This document shows, piece after piece, positions 1 through 8,599 of a stretch of 38,169 bases of DNA. The position numbers and the translations under genes were made by a program. The notes beneath the pieces are model-generated. The model made no database searches. It was not told where the DNA came from and saw only the letters and a program-made list of their open reading frames with translations. Origin of the DNA: Poteriospumella lacustris. Taxonomy: Eukaryota > Sar > Chrysophyceae > Chromulinales > Dinobryaceae. The DNA is taken from NCBI GenBank assembly GCA_008000375.1, contig SMOI01000161.1:37868-76036 (forward strand), in the 5' to 3' direction. Within the stretch, counting starts at the first letter, position 1, and every line of letters starts with the position of its first letter.

Positions 1-689
1 CGCTTCTTGAAGGTAGCCTTGTCGTTGCGCCACATGACGGCAGCGTCAATGTTGGCGGGCGACTCGTCGTTGGGGTCGGACAGCATTGAAATCACCGAGA
101 TAATGATGGACTCCACACCCAAGATAGGACGCCATCGCTCCGCGGAGGTTTCCTGCAGGAGCAAATATCATGATACGTCTCAATGCTGAAAGATCATTAC
201 GAGAAAGAGAGATGGATTGTACCTGTTGGTTGAATTGATCCTCACCAGGAGGGTGGAGGATGGAAATGCACACGCGACCGTCTTCATAGACTGTTCAACA
301 GCAACAGCAACAGCACGAAACAGCCTTTAAGATCTTATGACGGAATAGAGAAAATGAAGCAAGGCGCGTACCATTGGGATGCCAAATGGGCGTTTTGAAG
401 GTCATCACGGGCGGAGAGTTGGGGAAATCAGCGGGGAAGTCCAACTTCGCGGTGAAGAATCCTCCTTCGTACAAGGTATCAGGAGGGCCCACGATCAACA
501 GTTCCCAATTGAAGATATTCTCGTCTTCGCCAAGACCAACCGACACGCCATCTGGTGGATTTCTTGCCAAATCTACGCACCAAAAAAAGAAAAACGCCTC
601 GGTTACCCAACGTCATTACATTACTTCGCATAAACGAAGAACTTACCCATATACTGGCGACGAAGCAACTCTGCCGCGTATGATGACAT
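1..689 (-). CDS. UBE2G1: UBE2G1/Ubc7-like ubiquitin-conjugating enzyme E2 (3' end outside window)
   Basis: Ubiquitin-conjugating enzyme that carries ubiquitin as a thioester and passes it to substrates with an E3 ligase. Four exons are visible: 647-689, 372-572, 223-290 and 1-152. The introns of 74, 81 and 70 bases all begin GT and end AG, and the joined frame stays open. The product begins MSSYAAELLRRQYMDLARNP and has the E2 core signature HPNVYEDGRVCISILHPPGE, with catalytic Cys89. After it comes the acidic loop insert (around residues 95-107) that marks the UBE2G/Cdc34/Ubc7 group. The segments LLRRQ, PPDTLYEGG and SPANIDAA fit UBE2G1 better than UBE2G2. 154 residues are visible of a family length near 170, so only the last helix is missing. 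The start is the ATG at 689. The gene is divergent from the helicase. The family call is secure; the exact paralogue is inference. Confidence 0.93.
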
Positions 690-1254
690 ATTTATTGAAA
701 ACCTGTGATCAGGAGACAGTCAGCGGGTCAGTATAAACGAGTAGAATCCCCCACGCCCCTGACAAACGACTCACCGAACAAATCTAGTTTTTCTTCAAAA
801 TTCTAGACAGCGGTCAGTGAAAGAACTGCAATACAACCAACCAGATAAAATGTCCTGGGACACTATCTCGATATATTGTGTATGTGAATGACGTTGGCAG
901 TCACGGACGCGAAACTGTTTGCTGTGAGTGAGCGAGTTTGGAAGAATGGGCAACGTAACACCGCTGAGAAGGACGAGGCGACGAGGCGACGAGGTCCAAA
1001 AATCGAACAAAAGAACAAGCCGCCCCTTGGACGTACATAATGTACAAGTTATATCACTTATGTCTTTACTAAAGTAGATCGTTTCTATGTACAATGGAGT
1101 TTTGCGAGACGACGAGGAACTTTGGACGTGTGAAGATGTCAGTCCCAGTCCCAAGTCAGCACATCTACAGCGATGATTCGAGCAGTCACAACCTTCGAGG
1201 AAGTTGAGAGTGAATAAAAGAGGAAGGATCAACACAGACGGAGGTTGAGTAACA
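690..1254. promoter_or_regulatory. Divergent spacer between E2 and helicase genes
   Basis: 565 bases separate two start codons that point away from each other, so the region should hold promoters and 5' UTRs for both. I see no convincing gene. An open frame on the minus strand (795-1235) has no recognisable protein character. Visible structure: a short CGACGAGG direct repeat near 964-990, and a 13-base inverted repeat GTACATAATGTAC at 1033-1045, with another TGTACA about 45 bases downstream. The same core recurs in the divergent promoter near 31125. Confidence 0.5.
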
Positions 1255-4200
1255 ATGAATGATTGGATTCAGAAGCAGAAGGAGCTGCTGGATTTAGAAA
1301 ACTGCGAGGAAGCTGCCCTCCTTGCGGATAAATTAGCTTCTTTGGGCGCAAAGGCATGTGAAAATGAAGGCTTGTCAATTATCAACTTGGAGTTGATTGG
1401 AATTGAGGCATCTTTGTACGGTAGATGTGGCGCAAACATGCAAAAAATCGGGAAGCTGCCAATACCGAATGGTCTGAAAGTGGGCGACGAAGTCGACATC
1501 GTTTGTAACAACCCAGATAGAGAGCCTCTATTTGCATTGATCACCAAGGTGACTCCGACCAGCATCATGGTTGTATTTGATGAATACGACGATGTGCTGT
1601 TGGAGCTTCCTCTCCGCATCAACATGCATCCGTCCTCCACCACACACACGAAAATGATGGACGCTCTCAACGCGTTGGGATCGAAGCCCCATCCACTTGC
1701 AGAACTTCTATATACGAACATTGGTATGCATCCTATGATGGCAGGAAACTTGTTGGATCCACCGTCGCCGCTTTCTGAGGTGGCCAAGTGGTTCAATCCC
1801 ACATTGAACGCTTCACAGCAAACAGCCATCCAGACATCGCTGCGTGCCAAACAGATTGGCCTCATTCACGGCCCTGTAAGTTATTTCTTTTCTTTTATTT
1901 GTGTGCGCTTTGGGTAGTTTTTGACGAAGAAAAAACAACGTTCTGCGTGTTCACAGCCGGGCACGGGAAAGACGTCCACTTTGGTCGAGCTCATTCTGCA
2001 AGCGATTCTTCGCCAACAACGCATTCTCGTCACGGCTCCATCCAACATCGCCGTCGATACGATTTTAATTCGTTTGGCAACAGCCATGGAAGCTGCATCT
2101 TCCTCAGCTGTGGGCCTTTCCGCGGCGGAATTGGATACGCTCTCCCGCGCGCGGCGTAGTATCGTTCGGTTGGGCCACCCCGCTCGCATTCACCCGTACA
2201 CCCAAGAGTATTCACTGGACAATCGTGTTTTCACGGACGAAGTAAGTATCCCGTCGCTATGTGCACAGCCAACCCTGTTGCGGTGTGGCTGATTCGACGG
2301 TCTGTGATGTCTGCGGCGACGTAGGGCACGGAGGTGGTCGAAGACGTCCGCAAGGAACTCAAAGAGGTGCGCACGGCGTTGGCGAAAGGCGGCAAGAGCA
2401 TTGAGAAATACCACAAACAAATCTCCAGTGGAGTTACCGCCGCTGGCGACCCCGATGCTACCAACACCACCACCAGCCGCGCTGCACAAAAGAAAGACCT
2501 CCGACGAGAGGCGAACAAGTTACGCGGTGAGGTACAAGAGCGAGAGCGCGCGGTCGTGAAGGGCATTCTCTCTCAAGCCGCGGTGGTCTTTGCGACCTGT
2601 GTCGGTGCCGCGTCACACATGTTGACGCCGCTAAACTTCGATTTGGTCATCGTGGACGAGGCGGCGCAGGCGCTGGAGGCCGCCACGTGGATTCCGATGC
2701 TGCGGTGTGGCCACCTGTCGACGTACGAAGAGCTGCGCCGAGAGCGACGGAAAATCGCCGCGTTTGCTGATGTAGGCAAGCGAAGTGGCGGTCGGGTCAT
2801 TTTGGCGGGCGATCACTGCCAATTACCCCCGACGGTGAAGTCGGAGGCCGCCGCCGCACAGGGCCTGTCCACGACGCTGTTCGAACGTGTGATTCAATTC
2901 ACGGCCCCGTCGACGGGGTCCACGGCCAAGGTCTTCGCGTCGGTGACCACGATGCTCAACGTGCAGTACCGCATGCACGACGTGATCAACCACTGGGCGT
3001 CGCACGCGATGTACGAGGGCAAACTGACGGCGCACGAGACGGTGAAGCACCATTCGCTGTTGGACCTGATTCGCCCCGACGAAGTGCGAGCCGACCCCGA
3101 TGCCGATGTCGATTGCCCACCGGTGATGCTGTTCGTCGATACCAGCGGGGCGGCGATGTACGAGGAAGACGCGACTCCGGAGAATGGCGTGGCCCTGGCC
3201 GCCAACACGAGCAGCAAGGCCAACGGGAAGGACAAAGTCGTCAAATCCAGTTTCAGTCATCGCAACGTCCACGAAGCGGCCATCGTCGTCGATCATTTGG
3301 TGCGTCTCTTGAAGCGTTACCCGTTGTCGCTGTCCTGCCGCCAGATCGGATTGATCACGCCGTACAATGGGCAAGTGCAATGTCTGAAGAGTTTGGTGGC
3401 CGAGAACGCGTTCCTCCAGCGACGTCGCGACATCGACGAACTGGACATCAAAACGGTCGATGGGTTTCAAGGCGGCGAGAAAGAAATCATTTTGTTTTCG
3501 TTTGTGCGGTCGAACAGCGACGTGATGGGCGCCGGGCGGGTGGGATTCTTACGCGATTCGCGACGTATCAACGTCGCCGTGACCCGTACGAAACGCCATT
3601 TCGTCGGCGTTGGCGATCGACTGACGATTTCGTCGGATCCGTTTGTGCGCGGACTGCTGCAGCACATTGAAGATTTCGGCGACTTCTTGGCCGTGGAGGA
3701 CTTCCAAGCCGATGGCGGCGACGGCCTCGACGGCGGCCGTGACGGCGGTGGCAGTCTGCGCAGCTGTCGACGTCCCGACGAAGACGTCGAACGGCTGGTG
3801 GCGGAGTTTCAGCAGGCGGCGATGCAGACAACGACGTCAACGGCGGCGTCTGCGAAACAGAAAGCGACACCTTCGCAGTCACAAGGTGGCCAGCCACGAA
3901 ACGGAAAGAAACCGGCGACGATGGAAGCAGCAAAGGCAGCCGCCGCGACGCGGAGAGACACCGCGACGGTGGGCGGCGCATCGACGCCCGTCAACGATGC
4001 GGCGAAAGAAATGGAGAAGCAACGGCACCGCGAACACATCCACGCGTTACTGACCGCGTTCGTTTCACCCACCGTCTCGTTCGCGAGCTTGCAACTCGCG
4101 TGCGATGCGTTCACGACGCAGCTATCGCCTCGTACCGCCTCGGGAGCTGCGCCGTCGCCCCTGGTGACCATCGCGGACCGCGGCTGCGCGTTGCACTTCT

Positions 4201-5036
4201 CCGTGGACTTGTCATCGTTTCATCGTCTGTTGGTGCACGAGGTGGCGGAGCTGTTTGTGTCGGAGAAGAATCCGACGGAGAAGATCCTGCGGCACCGGTC
4301 CGTGGGCGACGCCGACCAGCGCCGCCTCGAGGTGTGGGTCATCTCGTCGCTGGCCCGCGACTTGGCGGCCAAGCGGCAGAGTGCCAGTGCGTTGCCAGCT
4401 GTGACGGCTGTCCCTGGTGACACAGCGGTGGGCTCCTCAGCCGCTGCGACCAACGACGACGGCGAGGCGGACGACGATGGCGACAACGAGGACGACGATG
4501 ACGATGCGGCCGTCGCCGGGGCCACTGCGAACAGCGCCACCTCGAAGAACAAAAAGAAGAAAGCGAACAACAAGAAGAAGGGCAGCACGGGACCGGCAGG
4601 TGCGTCGGCGTCTTCCACGGCACTGCCGCCTCCACCGCCCAACGCAACGCCGACGATCGCCTCACTGGCCGCTATCGCTCACCTCGAGCGACAACGTCAG
4701 AAGCAGTTGCAGCAACAGGCGCAGGAGAAGAAAGCGAAGCAATTGGAAGCCAGTCTCAAGCAAGCGGCCACGGAGGACGACTTTTTGGACGTTTTGATTG
4801 CGCAGAACGCCAAGGAAGCGGACGCCAAGAAGTACCGACTAGGCAACGTGCGGCCGATGCCGAATTTCGACAAGGAGCAGGCGAAGGACAAGCTGCGGCA
4901 GAAGCTGGACGCGTCTCAACAAGCACGGAAAGTCGTCTTGTCGGAAGAAGAGCAGAAGGCCGCTGGGGGTAGCCACAAGAAAGTCGTGAAGAAACCGCCG
5001 CCCAATTTCGGTGGCGGTCGATTGGGCAGCAAGTGA
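1255..5036 (+). CDS. IGHMBP2: IGHMBP2/SMUBP-2-like superfamily 1 helicase with R3H domain
   Basis: UPF1-like SF1B RNA/DNA helicase. Exons are 1255-1875, 1957-2241 and 2325-5036; the introns of 81 and 83 bases begin GTAAGT and end AG. The product is 1205 residues. Motifs in order: Walker A GPPGTGKT (206-213, split by intron 1), motif Ia TAPSN (233-237), Walker B DEAA (413-416), GDHCQLPPT (464-472), QYRMH (516-520), VDGFQGGEKE (about 679) and RRINVAVTR (about 716). An R3H nucleic-acid-binding domain follows at about 915-980 (HRLLVHEVAELF, then LRHRS). Helicase core plus R3H is the IGHMBP2 arrangement. I see no AN1 zinc finger. The C-terminus instead has a long acidic stretch (D/E, about 1010-1025), a lysine-rich stretch and a Q-rich coiled coil. 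Human IGHMBP2 is about 990 residues, so the tail is extended. In animals it acts on ribosomes, tRNA and translation; that role here is inference. Confidence 0.92.
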
Positions 5037-5274
5037 GTGACGACTGAGTGCGCCAGCCTCGCCCCCTTTGTAGATACCCACCGTCGTCCACCGACCCTCT
5101 CGACGTCAGCAGTATCGCGCGTGAGAAGCGCTGATGATTATGCTAGTTCGCCATGGGCCGTCGTCGCCTTGGCTGACACAGTGTAGACGATGCCAACCGT
5201 AACAATTCTGAATTACGCATACCGCCGTGCCTGATTGGCTGGCGCCACTTAATTGACAGACGGAGCCGTGCCAT
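5037..5274. other. Spacer downstream of the helicase, no gene seen
   Basis: This is the helicase 3' flank. There is no open frame with protein character and no clear poly(A) signal. It leads into transposon-like sequence. Confidence 0.4.
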
Positions 5275-5570
5275 TGTTGGGTTTTGACACATCGCCACGG
5301 AGCACAAGAGCGTTGGGTGTGCAAAACATTATAAGTATAGCCCCGCCGGGCACATTTAGTGCCCCGGGTTCGCGCTAAGGTGCTTTTGACCCGGCCCCCA
5401 GGTTCGCCACTATGGTGTTGCTTGACCCGGCCTTCCCTTGACCTACCGTTCCCGGCTACATCACTCTCTCGACACACCTCGTGGCCTGTGTTCAGTGTTC
5501 ATCGAAATAGCGTGAACATCTTGTTCGGCTACACAGCATCGAACCCTCTTAGGGTAAACCAGCTATAACA
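5275..5570 (+). mobile_element. Possible solo LTR (Ty1/copia-like ends)
   Basis: The 296-base segment begins TGTTGGG and ends TATAACA, so it has the TG...CA ends and short TGTT/AACA terminal inverted repeat usual for LTRs. About 55 bases in is a TATA-like CATTATAAGTATAG, followed by a GC-rich hairpin with stem GGGCAC/GTGCCC and loop ATTTA near 5350-5366. Just downstream lies a duplicated transposon-like coding fragment. Against it: the flanks (GCCAT and CTTCC) do not form a target-site duplication, and no second copy lies in the window. Confidence 0.3.
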
Positions 5571-5649
5571 CTTCCACCGTCTGTGCTGGATGCACCGGCA
5601 CGTCCTTCACATGCTGTGGTTGTGTATAAATCCGTGACTTTTGGATAAG

Positions 5650-6175
5650 TAATACTGTTGGAGTCTTTGTAAACTTATCAGCACTTACAACAATTGTTCT
5701 CACATAAGCCGACACCTTGTTACCTGTCTTTCCATAGACATCGTATTTAATTGTCCTGTAGTCTGGTCTAATAATTCTTGCTGACCGTTTGGTCGGTGTC
5801 TTGTTGGTCTCGATTGGTGTACCACCCTGAGGTGGTGTTGGTTCCAGTTAGTGGTGTTGGTTCCTCGTATGGTGGCTGCATCTCTGAGGTTGGTGACGCC
5901 ACTCCAACAGGAGGCTTCGAATCCTCCAATGGAGCCACCACCAACCTCAGAGATGCAGCCACCATCCGAGGAACCAACACCAACTCAGTGTGGTACACCA
6001 ATCGAGACCAACAAGACACCGGCCAAACGGTCAGCAAGAATTATTAGACCAGACTACAAGACAATTAAATACGATGTCTATGGAAAGACAGGCAACAAGG
6101 TGTCGGCTTATGTGAGAACAATTGTTGTAAGCGCTGATAAGTTTACAACGACTCCAACAAATACTACTACACTCG
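5650..6175. repeat. Imperfect long inverted repeat carrying a transposon-like coding fragment in both arms
   Basis: Left arm about 5650-5918 and right arm about 5923-6175 are reverse complements, roughly 90 percent alike, meeting at TTCGAA near 5918-5923. The right arm on plus and the left arm on minus encode the same peptide. It includes TPIETNKTP, KRSARIIRPDY and KVSAYVRTIVVSADKFT, and differs between arms at a few residues (A/T, K/R, T/K). One arm has an insertion of about 13 bases. The Pro/Thr-rich stretch followed by an R-S-x-R basic motif resembles the region between integrase and reverse transcriptase in Ty1/copia polyproteins; that comparison is inference. No integrase or reverse transcriptase motif is present, so it is a fragment, not a working element. 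Confidence 0.75.
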
Positions 6176-6333
6176 GAGTGTATTAGGATGTGACAGCAGT
6201 GAGTGTTCATAGGATTTTGAAACCGCCGACAGTACTGGCCGCTGTACAGTGGAAGAAGCGACCAGCCAAGCTACCGACACGGGCGAGGCTTTCGAGAGCT
6301 TTGCGCAGAATGTATTTTTCTGCGCGATTATTG

Positions 6334-6927
6334 ATGGAGAAAATGCTGCATTTTATGCTTCAGCTTCTCGCGGTGTTGCTGATGGCCACCACCTTGTGCG
6401 GCGCCTATGGAGCTTCCGAGGAAGACAAACTCTGGTATGAGCAGAAGCTTGCCAACCACGAAACTCTACCGAACTTAGTGCCGCGATCTCACATTTTACG
6501 GCTTGGCCCGGGCGAAGATTTGTTGGAGAGCATCTGGCGCTATGCGCGTGTGACCAACCTGACGGCTGCTTCGGTGGTGACAGCTGTGGGTTCTCTCACC
6601 ACCACCAACATTCGATATGCCAATCAAGAGGACGGCACTGTTCTGAATGGCCATTTCGAAATCGTGAGCCTTGTCGGCCAGGTGGACTTTCAAAACCCCG
6701 AAAACTTGGCAGCGTTCAATATCACCGGCTCTGGCCACGTCCACATCAGCTGCAGTGACGAGAAAGGCCGAACAATCGGAGGTCATCTCTTGTCGGGCAA
6801 TATTATCTACACAACTGCGGAGATTTCTCTTCTCTCCTATGAGAAAGCACTCTTCACACGTGAACTCGACAACGGACCGAAGGGCAGTGGCTATTATGAG
6901 CTGAGAGTCTACCCGCAGCATCCTTAA
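6334..6927 (+). CDS. PPC/DUF296 domain protein with signal peptide
   Basis: Single-exon gene; 197 residues from the ATG at 6334. The frame is open further upstream (6190), but only this start puts a good signal peptide first: MEK, then a hydrophobic stretch LHFMLQLLAVLLMATTLCGA, then a polar mature part. Residues 50-195 form a PPC (DUF296) domain: SHILRLGPGEDLLESI, TAASVVTAVGSL, ITGSGHVHISCSDEKGR and GGHLLSGNI. His135, His137 and His151 fall where prokaryotic-type members carry conserved histidines. Plant AT-hook/PPC proteins are nuclear; this copy has no AT-hook and seems secreted or sent to the ER. Its role is unknown. It begins right after the inverted repeat, so its promoter may include transposon DNA. 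Confidence 0.82.
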   Translation: MEKMLHFMLQLLAVLLMATTLCGAYGASEEDKLWYEQKLANHETLPNLVPRSHILRLGPGEDLLESIWRYARVTNLTAASVVTAVGSLTTTNIRYANQEDGTVLNGHFEIVSLVGQVDFQNPENLAAFNITGSGHVHISCSDEKGRTIGGHLLSGNIIYTTAEISLLSYEKALFTRELDNGPKGSGYYELRVYPQHP

Positions 6928-7590
6928 CCCCCCTCTTGCGAATTGCCAACTCATTTGTTTTTCTCCAACCCTATCACACATCAATATCCCTGAAGCTTGG
7001 TTCTTCCGTATTTCTCTTGCTACTTCCTTCACCCCCCCATGCGTTGCGCTGGGACTCCATCGTCTTAACTATGGACTGCTTTGCCTATCGAACATGCTAA
7101 TGTGAGCTCATCACACTTCGATCAAATATAGACGGATCAGTCGCATTCTCAGGCCTTCGCCTTCGAATGCAACTTTTCGTACCCAAAATTCATCGTCTCA
7201 ATAACGCGAACTGCAGAGCCGTTGCCTAGGAAGTATAGACCTCCTCTACACCCGGTTGAGCTTCTGTAGATGTGTAAACGAATTGGTTTTGTGTGCGTGG
7301 ACTGAACTTAAAAAGTATTTATCAACTAAAATTGCAAAAGAAGGACTGACGTGGCCCCATCTTTCTGGATGGGTGTTGCTATAGCTAGTGATAAGGCAGC
7401 GAGAGTCGACATTCTCTGTGAGGAGAGCATCAGAAATGAACAAGCAAAAGAGGGAGCGATGGGAAATGTTGGTGAACGAATAAGGTGCAAATCAAAACTT
7501 GTGGACGACGTGATGGAAGAATGGAATACGGCAGGTGAGATGTTCATCATCGATAGGCGCAACAGAAACATTCGACGGAGAATCTTCAGA
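6928..7590. other. Convergent spacer, no gene seen
   Basis: About 660 bases lie between the 3' ends of two convergent genes. It is moderately AT-rich. Open frames on both strands (for example 7351-7620 plus and 7326-7679 minus) show no domain or consistent protein character. It probably holds the two 3' UTRs. Confidence 0.4.
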
Positions 7591-8109
7591 TCAACTGCTG
7601 CACGCCGTAGACTGCGATAGAGACATGTTCTGATAAATAAAGACGATAGAAAGCATGCTGACGTAGCAAAGAAAGACATTGGTCATGACAACAAGCGTAG
7701 ATCGCCTCATGTCCGAGTGAATTTGTTCGCTCAGCTGTTTTGACTGGTTTTGATAGGCGGAGTAGACGGAGTTCTTTCCATCAGGCGAAACGATAGGTTC
7801 AACACTTCCTTGCGGTGATGCTCCTTCACGGTGGTCAGTTTCTAGACTCAAGTTGCGCTTCACTCCTTTGTGAGCGGGAAGCGACGGTGAAGAGGTTGGG
7901 GAAAAAACAGACATTCGTTTCGGGTAAACCTTGTGGGAGTCAGCACTGTCCAAAGGGTGATGGATATCTCGAGAAGACGAAGAATTGTTCTTCGGAAGAA
8001 GATTGGATGGAGAAATCAGAGAGTGAAGAGAGCGGTTGGTTCCATCTGATTCCGACATTGAAGAGACCGTCTCGGTGACCTCATTTCGCACATCGCCTAC
8101 GGAGGCCAT
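7591..8109 (-). CDS. Hypothetical Ser-rich protein with one C-terminal membrane segment
   Basis: Not recognised. The 172-residue frame starts at the ATG at 8109. Residues 1-130 are polar, rich in Ser, Asn, Asp and Lys, and probably disordered and phosphorylated. Near residues 137-160 is a hydrophobic segment TLVVMTNVFLCYVSMLSIVF, flanked by basic DMRR on the N side, with a short polar end. This layout resembles a tail-anchored membrane protein with the long part in the cytosol. It is divergent from the APC transporter. A missed 3' exon adding further membrane segments is possible, but I see no clear donor. Confidence 0.5.
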   Translation of the reverse strand: MASVGDVRNEVTETVSSMSESDGTNRSLHSLISPSNLLPKNNSSSSRDIHHPLDSADSHKVYPKRMSVFSPTSSPSLPAHKGVKRNLSLETDHREGASPQGSVEPIVSPDGKNSVYSAYQNQSKQLSEQIHSDMRRSTLVVMTNVFLCYVSMLSIVFIYQNMSLSQSTACSS

Positions 8110-8599
8110 GTTGAGATAAGGAGATCAACACAGAAGCACTTTACTCAAGAAATATGTCACTTTTCATCTCGGAATAAGAATGATTTTCTCATACACATTC
8201 TTGTTTGACTCATCATGCTGTGAGATGTTTTGAGTGGGGCGCCGCCAATAATGGCACGACGACGACGACGCGTTTGGGTATCTGAGAATATCTGTGTCGC
8301 AGTTTGGGAATTTCGAAACGGGTTGTGGGCTGCTGGCTGTTCAGCAGGTTTCTGTGCGCGATGGGTGGACGCACATCTCTGCGATAGAAACACAAGTTAA
8401 AATATTGTTTAGAGCGTCTCATAGGATTGATTGTGTGTTTTTTTGACTACAAGAGGGAACGGTTTGTGACATCACGCAAGAAAGATCGATTCTTCTATGG
8501 CAAAAAGATAGATTTTACAGCAATTCCTCTTTTCTTCTCCGCAACCCGCTGCTGGTGTTTTTCCATTTCAATTTTATTGGGGGGATTCCACCGCAACAT
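8110..8599. promoter_or_regulatory. Divergent spacer upstream of the APC transporter
   Basis: 490 bases between opposite-facing start codons. It contains a short GAC run (CGACGACGACGACG near 8257-8270), an AT-rich part and a T-rich stretch before the transporter ATG. No gene recognised. Confidence 0.4.

Noticed and set aside
795-1235. A minus-strand frame of 146 codons in the divergent spacer.
   Set aside because: No recognisable protein features, and it covers the expected promoter and 5' UTR of the helicase.
5900-5945. A tRNA-like T-arm (GGAGGCTTCGAATCCTCC) at the centre of the inverted repeat.
   Set aside because: The surrounding bases do not give an acceptor stem, A box or anticodon arm. 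The TTCGAA is the centre of the palindrome.
8157-8422. Small minus-strand frames upstream of the APC transporter.
   Set aside because: Short, overlapping in two frames, and without any family likeness.
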